Shown piece by piece: positions 24,930-32,504 of a stretch of 34,107 bases of DNA. The DNA is from JACZQZ01 sp046756945 (GTDB lineage: Bacteria > Pseudomonadota > Alphaproteobacteria > Rhodospirillales > 2-02-FULL-58-16), in NCBI GenBank assembly GCA_046756945.1, contig JBHHXI010000011.1:1-34107 (forward strand), in the 5' to 3' direction. Made by a program: the position numbers and the translations under genes. The notes under the pieces are model-generated. The model ran no database searches. It was not told the DNA's origin and saw nothing but the letters and a program-made list of their open reading frames with translations. Numbering within the stretch: the first letter of the stretch is position 1; each line of letters opens with the position of its first letter.

Positions 24930-25511
24930 TCACCGCGTCTTCGGCTTCCATTTCCGGGCCAGCTCTTTGGCCTTCTTGACCTGGGCCGGGGTCATTTTTT
25001 TCGCCAGGCGATCCCGCTGGACCGCCGCCTGCAGGTCCGCCGCCGTGTCGCCGAAGCTGGCGCTCCCGGTGAGGGAGAGGAGCTGGGGAAAGGCCTCGCC
25101 CGGGGTCGCCTTGGAGCGCGGTTTCGCCGCCGAGGCGGCCAGGGCGTACCACTTGTAGGCGAGCACATAGTCCTTCGCCAATCCCCCGGCGCCGATCCGG
25201 TAATCGCTGCCGAGAGTCATCTGCGCGTACGCATCCCCGTGCTCGGCCGCGGAGCGGTGCCATTTCCGCGCCAGGGCGGCGTCCTTCGTGCCGCAGGTGC
25301 CGTTCCTGTACAGGTCGCTGAGGCTGTACATGGCGGCGGCGTCTCCGTCGTCGGCCAGGGCCGCCATCTCCTTGCACGCGGCCGCAACGTCGCCGCCGGA
25401 CCTCAGCGCCGCCAGCGCGGAGTCGTAATCCGCCCACGCCGGCGCCGCCAACCCGGCGAGGACGGCAACCGCCAACGGGACAGCGGAATTCCTCACTTTC
25501 CAACGGATCAT
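24930..25511 (-). CDS. Secreted Sel1-repeat protein
   Basis: The start at 25511 (MIRWKVRNSAVPLAVAVLAG) has GGGAGGG upstream and opens a clear signal peptide with a probable cleavage after AWA (residue 27). The 193-residue product contains two Sel1-like repeats: AAAMYSLSDLYRNGTCGTKD followed by KWHRSAAEHG, and YAQMTLGSDYRIGAG followed by LAYKWYALAAS. These helical repeats serve as protein-interaction scaffolds. The C-terminus is a basic helix (MTPAQVKKAKELARKWKP), common in this family. It is the only minus-strand gene in the window and is convergent with rluC. No specific partner can be named. Confidence 0.85.
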   Translation of the reverse strand: MIRWKVRNSAVPLAVAVLAGLAAPAWADYDSALAALRSGGDVAAACKEMAALADDGDAAAMYSLSDLYRNGTCGTKDAALARKWHRSAAEHGDAYAQMTLGSDYRIGAGGLAKDYVLAYKWYALAASAAKPRSKATPGEAFPQLLSLTGSASFGDTAADLQAAVQRDRLAKKMTPAQVKKAKELARKWKPKTR

Positions 25512-25648
25512 GTCGTTCCCTCCCCCGAATACCAGACACTTGAAACGTCTCCAGCATACCCCAATTTTATTCCGTGCCATAAGCCGCCCATCGACACGAT
25601 GCGCGGCCCCGTTGCCGGGAACCGTGGTTCAAACCGGCGGCGGTACGG

Positions 25649-25654
25649 TATAAA
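25649..25654 (+). promoter_or_regulatory. Candidate -10 box for the HAD-AsmA-ATP12 genes
   Basis: TATAAA at 25649-25654 lies in the 192-base gap between the divergent Sel1 and HAD genes, about 50 bases before the HAD start. Upstream, TTCAAA (25628-25633) at 15 bases is only a fair -35 match. Confidence 0.4.
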
Positions 25655-25703
25655 CTGGCGCCAAGCCGGTGGTATCCATCGGGCCGGCGAAAGGAAAGTT
25701 CCG

Positions 25704-26402
25704 GTGATCCCAGAGAGGTCTCAATCCGCGTCCGTGCGTCTGGCGGTCTTTGACTGCGACGGCACCCTGGTCGACAGCCAGCATTCCATCGTCGCCGCCA
25801 TGCACGCGGCCTGCGACGAGCACGAAATCGCCAGGCCCGGGCCGGAGGCGGTGCGCCGCATGGTCGGCCTGCCGCTCCAGGAGGCCTTCGCCCGGCTGAT
25901 GCCCGACGAGGGCGCCGACGCCCACGCCCGGCTCAGGGAAAGCTACAGGGAATTCTTCGGCGCCCTGCGCCGGGCCGGCGAAGTGAAAGAGCCCCTTTTT
26001 CCCGGAGTGATCGAGGGCTTGGGCGCGCTGGAGGATGCCGGGTGGCTGCTCGGCGTCGCCACCGGCAAGGCGCGGCGCGGGCTTTTGGCGACCCTCGAGA
26101 AACACGACCTCGCGGACCGCTTCGTCACCTTGCAGACCGCCGACGTCGCCCACGGCAAGCCCCATCCCGACATGCTGCTGCGCGCCATGGCCGACACCGG
26201 GGCCGAGGCCGACAGGACGGTCATGGTCGGCGACACCACCTTCGACATGGAAATGGCCCGCAACGCCGGCACCATGTCCATCGGCGTCGCCTGGGGCTAT
26301 CATGGCGCCGAGGAATTGCGCTCGGCGGGCGCCCTTGCGGTGGTCGGCGATTTCGCCGACCTGGCGCGCGCCATGGACACCGTTGTGGAGGCCCAGGAAT
26401 GA
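25704..26402 (+). CDS. HAD-superfamily phosphatase, phosphoglycolate phosphatase-like
   Basis: The GTG at 25704 has AAAGGAAA about 9 bases upstream and starts just before motif I; longer upstream starts would run into the promoter region. The 232-residue product has motif I DCDGTLVD with Asp17 and Asp19, a helical cap, motif II GVATGKARRG, the motif III Lys in HGKPHPDML and motif IV MVGDTTFDMEMA. It is a subclass IA hydrolase with an unknown small phosphomonoester substrate. Its stop overlaps the AsmA start (ATGA), so the two are coupled. Neighbours rluC and ATP12 are common companions in alphaproteobacteria. Confidence 0.9.
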   Translation: MIPERSQSASVRLAVFDCDGTLVDSQHSIVAAMHAACDEHEIARPGPEAVRRMVGLPLQEAFARLMPDEGADAHARLRESYREFFGALRRAGEVKEPLFPGVIEGLGALEDAGWLLGVATGKARRGLLATLEKHDLADRFVTLQTADVAHGKPHPDMLLRAMADTGAEADRTVMVGDTTFDMEMARNAGTMSIGVAWGYHGAEELRSAGALAVVGDFADLARAMDTVVEAQE

Positions 26403-29035
26403 AACGCGCGTGGAAGATCCTCACCGTGATCGCGGTCCTCCTCGTCGCCGTGGTGGTGGCCGGCGTCGCCGTGCTCAAGTCCATGGATTTCAACGAGTAC
26501 CGCGGCCTGATCGCGGAACAGGTGAAGGCCGCCACCGGCCGCGACCTGACCATCGCCGGCGACCTCAACCTGGATATCTCGCTCACGCCCGCCGTCGCCG
26601 TGGAAGGCGTCACCTTCGCCAACGCCCCCTGGGGATCGCGCCCCGAAATGGCGACGCTCAGGCGCCTGGAGGCGCAGGTGGAATTGCTGCCGCTGCTGAG
26701 CGGCGATGTGCGCGTCACCCGCGTCGTCCTGGTCGGCCTCGACACCCTGGTCGAGACCGACGCCAAGGGCCGCGGCAACTGGGAATTCGCGGCTCCCGAA
26801 GAGGCCGCCGGAAAGGCCGCCGCGGAGGACGGCGGGGCGCCGCCGCTGCCGGTGGTCCACGAGGTGCGCGTCCGGGACCTGAAGGTTACCTACCGGGATG
26901 GGCGCACGGGCCAGCGCACGGTGATCGGCCTCGACAGCCTGGAAGCCCGCGCCGAGGGCCCGGACAGCCCCCTCCACCTGGCCCTCAAGGGCGTCTACAA
27001 CGGCGCCCCCTTCGAGGCGACCGGGCGCGTCGGGTCGGTCAACCGGGTGATCGAGGGCCGGCCGTTGCCCGTGTTCGTCGAGGGGATAGCGTTTGGCGCC
27101 TCGCTGCGCGCCGAGGGCGACATCGGCCAGCCCCGGGAGGTCACGGGCCTGAACCTGACGGTCTCGGTGCGTGGCGAAGACCTGGCCCGCGCCGTGGAAG
27201 CGGTCCGCGCCCAGGTGCCGGCGCTCAAGGACATCGAAGTGCCGCCCGTCGGTCCCTACAGCCTTTCCGCCCGCATCAAGGGCTCGGCGGACAAGCTTGC
27301 GGTTTCCGATCTTGATCTTTCCGTCGGTCGCGCCGGGCTGGTGCTGGTCACGGCCACCGGCGGTGTCGCGGACGCGGTCCAGGCCCGGGGCCTGAACGTG
27401 ACCGTCTCGGTGCGGGGCGAGGAACTGGCCCGCGTCGTGGAGACGGTCAGGGCCCAGGTGCCGGCGCTCACGGACATCAAGGTCCCGCCCGTCGGGCCGT
27501 ACGGCCTGTCCGCCCGCCTCAAGGGCTCGGCGGACAAGCTTTCGGTTTCCGATATCGACGTCGCCATCGGCGGCGCCGAACAGGTGCTGGTCAAGGCCAC
27601 CGGCACGGTGACGGACGCGGTTCGGGCCACCGGCCTGAACCTGCGTGTCGCCATCGAAGGCCGGGACCTGTCGCCGCTCATCGAAGCCGCCGGCGTGACC
27701 CTGCCCAAGGCGCCGCCCTTCCGCATCGCCGGGCGGGTCACGGACGGGAGCGGCGGCTACGCCGTGGACGACCTCACGGCGAAGCTCGGGGCCAGCGACC
27801 TGGCGGGCCGCGTCGCGGTCGCCCTTGGCGGCCAGCGCCCGCGCCTCGAGGCGCGGTTGTCCTCGAAACAGATCGATCTCGACGAACTCCTGCCCCCCGC
27901 CGCCGGCGAGCCTGCGGCCGGGACGGGAACGGAAAAGACGGAGACGGAAAAGGAAAATGGGAAAGAGGGCGGTGCTGCGCGGCTCTTTTCCGCCGACCCG
28001 CTGCCCGTGGACGGCCTCAAGGCCGCCGATGCGACGCTCGCGTTCCGCGCCGAACGGCTGAAGGTCCGGGGCCTGGTCCTGAGCGACGTCTCCGTCGAGG
28101 TCGGCCTTGATGGCGGAAGGCTGGTGATCACGCCCCTCACGGCCTCGGTGGCCGGCGGACGGGTGAGCGGCGGCGTCACCCTGGATGCCGGCGGGGAGAC
28201 GCCCAGGCTGGCGGTGAACCTGGACGCCCGCAAGGTGGACCTGGGCAAGATCCTCAAGGACATGGAGATCACCGACGTCCTCGAAACCCACCTCGACGCA
28301 AAAATCGGGGTAAAAGGCGGCGGCCAATCGGTGCGCGCCATCATGGCCGGCCTCAACGGCGATATCCTGGCCACCCTGGGCGAGGGCCGGATCAACAACA
28401 AGGCGGTGGACCTTGCCGGCGCCGACCTGGTGACGGAGGCGTTCACCAGCCTCAATCCGCTGGCCAGGAAGGACGACTACACGCACCTCACCTGCGCCGT
28501 CGTCCGCATGCCGGTCACGAACGGGGTGGCCACCGCCGACAAGGGCATCGCGGTGGAAACGACGAAGATGAACATCGTCGGCAGCGGGACGGTGAACCTG
28601 AAGACCGAGGAGCTGGACCTCGCCGTCCGTCCGCGGCCCAAGGAGGGCCTGGGCCTCAGCCTCGGCGGGCTGGCCGGCCTGGTGCGCATCAAGGGCACCC
28701 TGGCCAACCCCGGGGTCGGGGTCGATGAAATGGAAGTGGCGAAGACCGGGGTGCGCGTCGGCGCGGCGCTGGCGACGGGCGGGCTGTCGATGGTCGCCCA
28801 GGGCCTGTTCGACACGGCGACGGAAGGCGCGCCGCCCTGCCAGGTGGCGCTGGGCAAGGTTTCCCCGGCCACGGCGTCCACGGCCCCGGCGCAACAGCCC
28901 GCGCCTCCGCCCGCCGCCAGGACAGAGGAGAAGGGCGTCGTCGAATCCGTCACCAAGGGAGTGAGCGAGGGCATCGGCGGCGTCGTCAAGGGCGTCGGCG
29001 GGATGCTCGAGGGCCTCTTCGGCGGCAAGAAGTAA
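26399..29035 (+). CDS. AsmA-family envelope protein with an internal tandem duplication
   Basis: AsmA-family proteins are anchored in the inner membrane and span the periplasm; members are implicated in lipid transport to, and assembly of, the outer membrane. The ATG at 26399 overlaps the HAD stop. The 878-residue product has an N-terminal membrane segment (about residues 5-27) and then the AsmA N-terminal domain (TGRDLTIAGDLNLDISLTPA). Two 81-residue repeats follow at about 251-331 and 332-412, with a third partial copy. The C-terminal AsmA domain has DLVTEAFTSLNPLARKDDYT and GLSLGGLAGLVRIKGTLANP. It ends in a Gly/Val-rich amphipathic stretch (GIGGVVKGVGGMLEGLFGG). Confidence 0.9.
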   Translation: MKRAWKILTVIAVLLVAVVVAGVAVLKSMDFNEYRGLIAEQVKAATGRDLTIAGDLNLDISLTPAVAVEGVTFANAPWGSRPEMATLRRLEAQVELLPLLSGDVRVTRVVLVGLDTLVETDAKGRGNWEFAAPEEAAGKAAAEDGGAPPLPVVHEVRVRDLKVTYRDGRTGQRTVIGLDSLEARAEGPDSPLHLALKGVYNGAPFEATGRVGSVNRVIEGRPLPVFVEGIAFGASLRAEGDIGQPREVTGLNLTVSVRGEDLARAVEAVRAQVPALKDIEVPPVGPYSLSARIKGSADKLAVSDLDLSVGRAGLVLVTATGGVADAVQARGLNVTVSVRGEELARVVETVRAQVPALTDIKVPPVGPYGLSARLKGSADKLSVSDIDVAIGGAEQVLVKATGTVTDAVRATGLNLRVAIEGRDLSPLIEAAGVTLPKAPPFRIAGRVTDGSGGYAVDDLTAKLGASDLAGRVAVALGGQRPRLEARLSSKQIDLDELLPPAAGEPAAGTGTEKTETEKENGKEGGAARLFSADPLPVDGLKAADATLAFRAERLKVRGLVLSDVSVEVGLDGGRLVITPLTASVAGGRVSGGVTLDAGGETPRLAVNLDARKVDLGKILKDMEITDVLETHLDAKIGVKGGGQSVRAIMAGLNGDILATLGEGRINNKAVDLAGADLVTEAFTSLNPLARKDDYTHLTCAVVRMPVTNGVATADKGIAVETTKMNIVGSGTVNLKTEELDLAVRPRPKEGLGLSLGGLAGLVRIKGTLANPGVGVDEMEVAKTGVRVGAALATGGLSMVAQGLFDTATEGAPPCQVALGKVSPATASTAPAQQPAPPPAARTEEKGVVESVTKGVSEGIGGVVKGVGGMLEGLFGGKK
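27149..27634 (+). repeat. Two in-frame 243-base tandem repeats within the AsmA gene
   Basis: Units at 27149-27391 and 27392-27634 are each exactly 81 codons. Both begin with Leu-Asn and share VSVRGE, VRAQVPAL, PPVGPY and KGSADKL. By hand count about three quarters of residues match. A third, more diverged copy begins at 27635 with LNLRVAIEGRDLSPLIEAAG. The pattern indicates a relatively recent unit duplication. Confidence 0.9.
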
Positions 29036-29054
29036 TAGGAACGATTTGCCGGCC

Positions 29055-29753
29055 ATGGCCAAGCGCTCCTCCGGCGCGGTACGCGTGGCGCCCCGTGGGG
29101 ACGGTTTCACGGTCACCCTGGACGGCCGCACGGTGCGCACGCCGGCGGGGCGGGAGCTGGCCCTGCCCACCGAGGCCCTGGCGCGGGCCGTCGCCGGCGA
29201 ATGGGAGGCCCAGGAGGACGAGGTCCGCGCCCATACCATGCCGATCATGCGGCTCGCCAACGCCGCCATCGACCGGGTGGAGCCGCACCGCCACGAGATC
29301 GTCGACCAAACCGTCGCCTACGCCAGGACCGACCTGTTGTGCTACCGGGCGGACTCGCCGCCCGAGCTCGCGGACCGTCAGGCGGCGTCCTGGCAGCCGC
29401 TCCTGGATTGGGCGGCGGAAACCCACGGGGCGCGGCTCAACGTGACATGCGGGGTGACGCCCGCGGACCAGCCCGCGGCGGCGCTGGAGGCGCTGCGCGC
29501 CGCCGTCGAGGCCGTGGACGACCTGGAACTCGCCGCCCTGGCCAGCGTCACCGGCGCCTCGGGCTCGCTGATCGTCGCCCTGGCCCTCGCCGCCGGGCGC
29601 ATCGACGCCGACGAGGCCCATGAGATTTCGCAACTGGACGAGAGCTACCAGATGGAGAAATGGGGCGAGGACGCCGACGCCCAGGCCCGCCGCCGGCGGC
29701 TCCATGCGGACATCCGCGCGGCGGCCGCCTTCCTCGCCCTGGCCCGGGGTTAG
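29055..29753 (+). CDS. ATP12-family F1-ATPase assembly chaperone
   Basis: ATP12 proteins bind the F1 alpha subunit during ATP synthase assembly; they are found in mitochondria and alphaproteobacteria. The ATG at 29055 gives 232 residues. A TTG at 29046, closer to AGGA, is a possible alternative. The protein has DGFTVTLDGRTVRTPAGREL near the start, ANAAIDRV and DQTVAYARTDLLCYRAD in the middle, and GRIDADEAHEISQLDESYQM and EKWGEDADAQARRR near the end, all family features. It lies just after the AsmA gene. The last codons (ALARG-stop) are part of a 21-base sequence repeated at 31279. Confidence 0.92.
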   Translation: MAKRSSGAVRVAPRGDGFTVTLDGRTVRTPAGRELALPTEALARAVAGEWEAQEDEVRAHTMPIMRLANAAIDRVEPHRHEIVDQTVAYARTDLLCYRADSPPELADRQAASWQPLLDWAAETHGARLNVTCGVTPADQPAAALEALRAAVEAVDDLELAALASVTGASGSLIVALALAAGRIDADEAHEISQLDESYQMEKWGEDADAQARRRRLHADIRAAAAFLALARG

Positions 29754-29759
29754 GCTGGC
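29739..29759 (+). repeat. Left copy of a 21-base direct repeat
   Basis: The sequence starting CTGGCCCGGGGTTAG and ending GCTGGC covers the last codons and stop of the ATP12 gene. It is identical to bases 31279-31299. The two copies bracket the msrA and YHS genes. Confidence 0.9.
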
Positions 29760-29941
29760 ATCTCGCGCGCCTCAGTCAGGCCAGGCGATTGAAAATGCAC
29801 CTGGCGACCATCAGCGAGTAAGCGCGATTTCGCAGTAAATCCGATTAATGTGACAATGCCGGGCGGGTCACAATTCGCTGAAAAAGTTGAAAGGTGCACG
29901 ATTATCCCTAACTACAAGGGCGCCATCAGGAGGACAGACAC
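29754..29941 (+). other. Gap between the ATP12 gene and msrA
   Basis: This 188-base stretch has no gene I can support. It is more AT-rich than the flanking genes, particularly at 29825-29912. It holds a loose promoter-like TTGAAA at 29887-29892 without a convincing -10 box, and a strong ribosome binding site (CAGGAGGA) just before msrA. Confidence 0.4.
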
Positions 29942-30604
29942 ATGACTGTGCGATGTTTGCGGAACGGGTTGGCGGTCGCCCTTTTCATCGGGGGCGCCGC
30001 GCTTGCCGCGCAGGCAGCCGCGCCGGGGGACGTTTCGACGGCGGCGGTCCCGAAAGGTGAGGCGGTGGCGACGTTCGCGGGCGGATGTTTCTGGTGCGTG
30101 GAAGCCGACTTCGACAAAGTGCCAGGCGTCGTGCGCACCGTTTCGGGCTATACCGGCGGCCTGGTGAAAAACCCGACTTACGAGAAGGTCTCTGCCGGCG
30201 GTACCGGGCACCGTGAGGCCGTGCAGATCTTCTACGATCCCGAAATGGTGTCCTACGAGAAACTGCTCGACATTTTCTGGCGTAGCGTCGATCCGACCGA
30301 TGCCGGCGGGCAGTTCTGCGACCGGGGTCGAAGCTACGAGACCGCCATTTTCGCGAACTCGCCGGCGCAGGAGCGTCTCGCGCAAGCCTCCAAGCGAAAG
30401 CTTAAGAAATCGGGAGTCCTGAAGAAGCCCATCGTCACGCCGGTCGAGACCGCCGGGGCGTTCTACCCGGCGGAGGGCTACCATCAGGACTATTACAAAA
30501 AGAGTCCGCTGCGGTACAAATTTTACCGCTATGGCTGCGGCCGCGACGCACGGATCAGAGAGGTTTGGGGCGAGGACGCCCATCGCGGGATCGCCACGCA
30601 CTGA
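29942..30604 (+). CDS. msrA: Exported peptide-methionine (S)-S-oxide reductase
   Basis: MsrA repairs oxidised methionine (S-sulfoxide). The ATG at 29942 follows CAGGAGGA. The 220-residue product begins with a signal peptide (hydrophobic about 10-26, AQAAA), so it probably acts in the periplasm. The catalytic Cys49 lies in GGCFWCVEADF, with a second Cys at 52 in the same motif; other cysteines at FCDRG and YGCGRD could resolve disulfides. Conserved YTGG, GTGHREAVQIFYDP and EGYHQDYY are present. The next gene is another exported protein, and both lie between direct repeats. Confidence 0.93.
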   Translation: MTVRCLRNGLAVALFIGGAALAAQAAAPGDVSTAAVPKGEAVATFAGGCFWCVEADFDKVPGVVRTVSGYTGGLVKNPTYEKVSAGGTGHREAVQIFYDPEMVSYEKLLDIFWRSVDPTDAGGQFCDRGRSYETAIFANSPAQERLAQASKRKLKKSGVLKKPIVTPVETAGAFYPAEGYHQDYYKKSPLRYKFYRYGCGRDARIREVWGEDAHRGIATH

Positions 30605-30753
30605 CCCTTCGAGCATCGGCCTGGGCGGAAGCCTTCAACCGCAAAAGATTTCTCTTCGTGGTCACGTCGAACCATTTTGCCTTGAATCGAGGTCGCGCGT
30701 TTAACATCTTCACCGGTAGCGAAAGCGTGGTGACTGGTTGAAAGGGTACAAAC

Positions 30754-31224
30754 ATGCTGCGGCGCCTCTTCACCGCGACGGTCGGTGGCTTGATTCTGGC
30801 GGCTGGACTGCTGTTGGCAATTCCGGCTACTGCGCTCGCCAAGTCGGAGATCAACACGTCCTTCATCGGTAGCGTCGCAATCGAGGGCACGGACCCGGTC
30901 GCCTATTTCGCCGAGGGGAGAGCCGTCGAGGGCTCGTCCCACTACACCCATCGGTGGAAGGGCGCCCAGTGGCGTTTCAAGAGCGCGGCCAATCGTGACG
31001 CCTTCGTTGCCGACCCGGAGAAATACGCGCCGCAATTCGGCGGGTACTGTGCCTGGGCGGTAAGCCAGGGCTATACCGCCAGCATCGACCCCGAGGCATG
31101 GACGATCCACGGGGGCAAGCTCTACCTCAACTATAGCAAGGGGGTGCAGGCGCAATGGAGCGAGGACATCCCCGGAAATATCGCCAAGGGCGAGCGGAAC
31201 TGGCCAAAGGTCCTTGGCAACTGA
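30754..31224 (+). CDS. Exported YHS-domain protein, Cys form of a (seleno)protein family
   Basis: The 156-residue product has a signal peptide with cleavage likely after ALA (residue 29). The YHS-type domain includes GTDPVAYFAEGRAVEGSS, HRWKGAQWRFKSAANRDAF and DPEKYAPQFGGYCAWAVSQG. Related proteins are named YHS domain-containing (seleno)proteins because some carry selenocysteine. I infer that the equivalent position here is Cys99 (codon TGT) in GGYC. The function is unknown; metal or redox roles are proposed for YHS domains. It lies 149 bases after msrA on the same strand, and both products are exported. Confidence 0.85.
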   Translation: MLRRLFTATVGGLILAAGLLLAIPATALAKSEINTSFIGSVAIEGTDPVAYFAEGRAVEGSSHYTHRWKGAQWRFKSAANRDAFVADPEKYAPQFGGYCAWAVSQGYTASIDPEAWTIHGGKLYLNYSKGVQAQWSEDIPGNIAKGERNWPKVLGN

Positions 31225-31246
31225 CCCGCCGTAAGGCCGGCGGGTC
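31223..31246 (+). terminator. Hairpin over the YHS gene stop
   Basis: GACCCGCC (31223-31230) and GGCGGGTC (31239-31246) form a perfect 8-bp stem around the loop GTAAGGCC, overlapping the stop codon. No T-run follows, so it may terminate weakly or protect the 3' end. Confidence 0.45.
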
Positions 31247-31278
31247 GGCTGTGGCGACGAAATCAATCTTACATCGCG

Positions 31279-31299
31279 CTGGCCCGGGGTTAGGCTGGC
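31279..31299 (+). repeat. Right copy of the 21-base direct repeat
   Basis: It is identical to bases 29739-29759 at the end of the ATP12 gene. Read in the ATP12 frame it gives ALARG followed by TAG, with Ile-Ala before it, so it looks like a leftover gene end that now lies in non-coding DNA. Confidence 0.9.
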
Positions 31300-31364
31300 G
31301 GTTGCGGGCGCGCCTTCCCGTATGACCCGGCTCTGTCCCTTGCCTTCTGCGGAAAGCGAGGGGT

Positions 31365-31384
31365 CGGCGTACAGCGGCGTACAG
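31365..31384 (+). repeat. Short tandem repeat CGGCGTACAG
   Basis: Two perfect head-to-tail copies of this decamer lie about 150 bases before the methyltransferase start. They could be an operator-like pair or chance duplication. Confidence 0.5.
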
Positions 31385-31536
31385 TACCGATTCGGTGGCG
31401 TTGAAAATTCTATGAAACCGGGGTTCTCCGGCGCATGATCCTCGCACCGTCATCGACATGCTCGGCGGGCGATATCTTCCATGCTATGGTCGACAGGGAG
31501 CGGGTGTTTCCGGTTCGGAAATTTTGGGGGGTAATC

Positions 31537-32409
31537 ATGAGCACAGCTGAAGCGCCTGCGGGCAGTAACGAGTTCGTCGATTTCTGGAACGAAATCCTCT
31601 TTCCCAAATTCACCAAGTACCGTCACATCCTGGTCGACGGCCTGACCCACCACAGCGCGAAAATCTTTCCATCGCTCGAAGTCGGCACGGGCGACAGGGT
31701 GACGGACGTGGGCTGCGGTTTTGGCGACACGGCGATCCAGTTCGCTCAGCGTGTCGGTCCGTCCGGCTCGGTGCTGGGCATCGACTGCTGCGATGGGTTC
31801 CTCGAGTTCGGCCGCGAGGACGCCAAGGCCGCCGGGGTCGAGAACGTCACCTTCGTCGAGGGCGACGTCCAGACCTATCCGTTCGAGCCCGTCCACGACT
31901 TCTGCTTCTCGCGCTTCGGCACACAGTTTTTCGAGAACCCGGTCGCCGGGCTCAGGAACATGCGGACGTCGCTCAAGCCGGGCGGCGTGATGACGATGAT
32001 CGTCTGGCGCACCATCGACGACAACCCCTGGCTCGGCCTGCCGAAAGAGATCGTGCTCCAGTACCTGCCGCCGCCGGGTGAGGACGCCAGGACCTGCGGC
32101 CCGGGCCCGTTCTCCATGGCCGACCAGGACATGGTCACCAAGCAGCTCGAGGTCTCGGGCTACACGGACATCGAATTCGAGCGCGTGGATGCGCCTCTGC
32201 TGGTGGGGAGGACACCGGAAGACGCCGTCGGGTTCCAGATCGCCCTCGGGCCGGCGGGCGAGGTCTACCGCGAGGCAGGCGACGAGGCCGAGCGGCGGCA
32301 CGACGAAATCGACGCGGCGCTCAAGGCCGAGTTGAGCAAGTACGAGACGCCCGAGGGCATCGTCATGGACTCGAGCTCGTGGAAGATCAGCGCCCGTAAT
32401 CCGGAGTAG
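31537..32409 (+). CDS. Class I SAM-dependent methyltransferase
   Basis: The ATG at 31537 follows a run of G (TTTTGGGGGG) and gives a 290-residue protein; an upstream start at 31435 would add 34 residues without family features. Motif I, the SAM-binding glycine loop VTDVGCGFGDTA, begins at residue 55. LGIDCCDGFLEFGRE supplies the acidic residue after strand 2, and VENVTFVEGDVQTYPFEP and LKPGGVMTMIVWR are further Rossmann elements. The N-terminal part FVDFWNEILFPKFTKYRHIL resembles UbiE-like small-molecule methyltransferases. The substrate is unknown. Confidence 0.88.
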   Translation: MSTAEAPAGSNEFVDFWNEILFPKFTKYRHILVDGLTHHSAKIFPSLEVGTGDRVTDVGCGFGDTAIQFAQRVGPSGSVLGIDCCDGFLEFGREDAKAAGVENVTFVEGDVQTYPFEPVHDFCFSRFGTQFFENPVAGLRNMRTSLKPGGVMTMIVWRTIDDNPWLGLPKEIVLQYLPPPGEDARTCGPGPFSMADQDMVTKQLEVSGYTDIEFERVDAPLLVGRTPEDAVGFQIALGPAGEVYREAGDEAERRHDEIDAALKAELSKYETPEGIVMDSSSWKISARNPE

Positions 32410-32414
32410 AACGC

Positions 32415-32463
32415 CCATTGGCCTTGGTTTTTTTGGAACCATTGGCCGAATATCCGTTATTAT
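32415..32463 (+). promoter_or_regulatory. AT-rich candidate control region before the paralogous pair
   Basis: Two copies of CCATTGGCC (32415-32423 and 32439-32447) flank a run of seven T. TATTAT (32458-32463) resembles a -10 box, with TTGGAA (32433-32438) upstream at a long 19-base spacing. The T-run could also end the methyltransferase transcript. The assignment is tentative. Confidence 0.3.
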
Positions 32464-32504
32464 CCATCGAAGGGAAAAAATCGTCTCACAGCCGGGGAGA
32501 CGGC

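Larger units (their letters stand above)
31225..31536 (+). other. Gap between the YHS gene and the methyltransferase gene
   Basis: These 312 bases hold the stop-codon hairpin, the right copy of the 21-base direct repeat (31279-31299) and two tandem copies of CGGCGTACAG (31365-31374 and 31375-31384). I see no supported gene and no convincing promoter. The frame of the methyltransferase is open upstream from 31435, but that extension lacks family sequence. Confidence 0.5.

Noticed and set aside
24823..25557. Minus-strand frame of 244 codons overlapping the Sel1-protein gene
   Set aside because: It is a shifted frame of the same stretch, very rich in Gly and Arg, and its end simply translates the CACAGAG repeat. 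The Sel1 frame has signal peptide and repeat motifs.
25239..25703. N-terminal extension of the HAD phosphatase
   Set aside because: It is antisense to the Sel1-protein gene and crosses the likely promoter. The family begins just before DCDGTLV.
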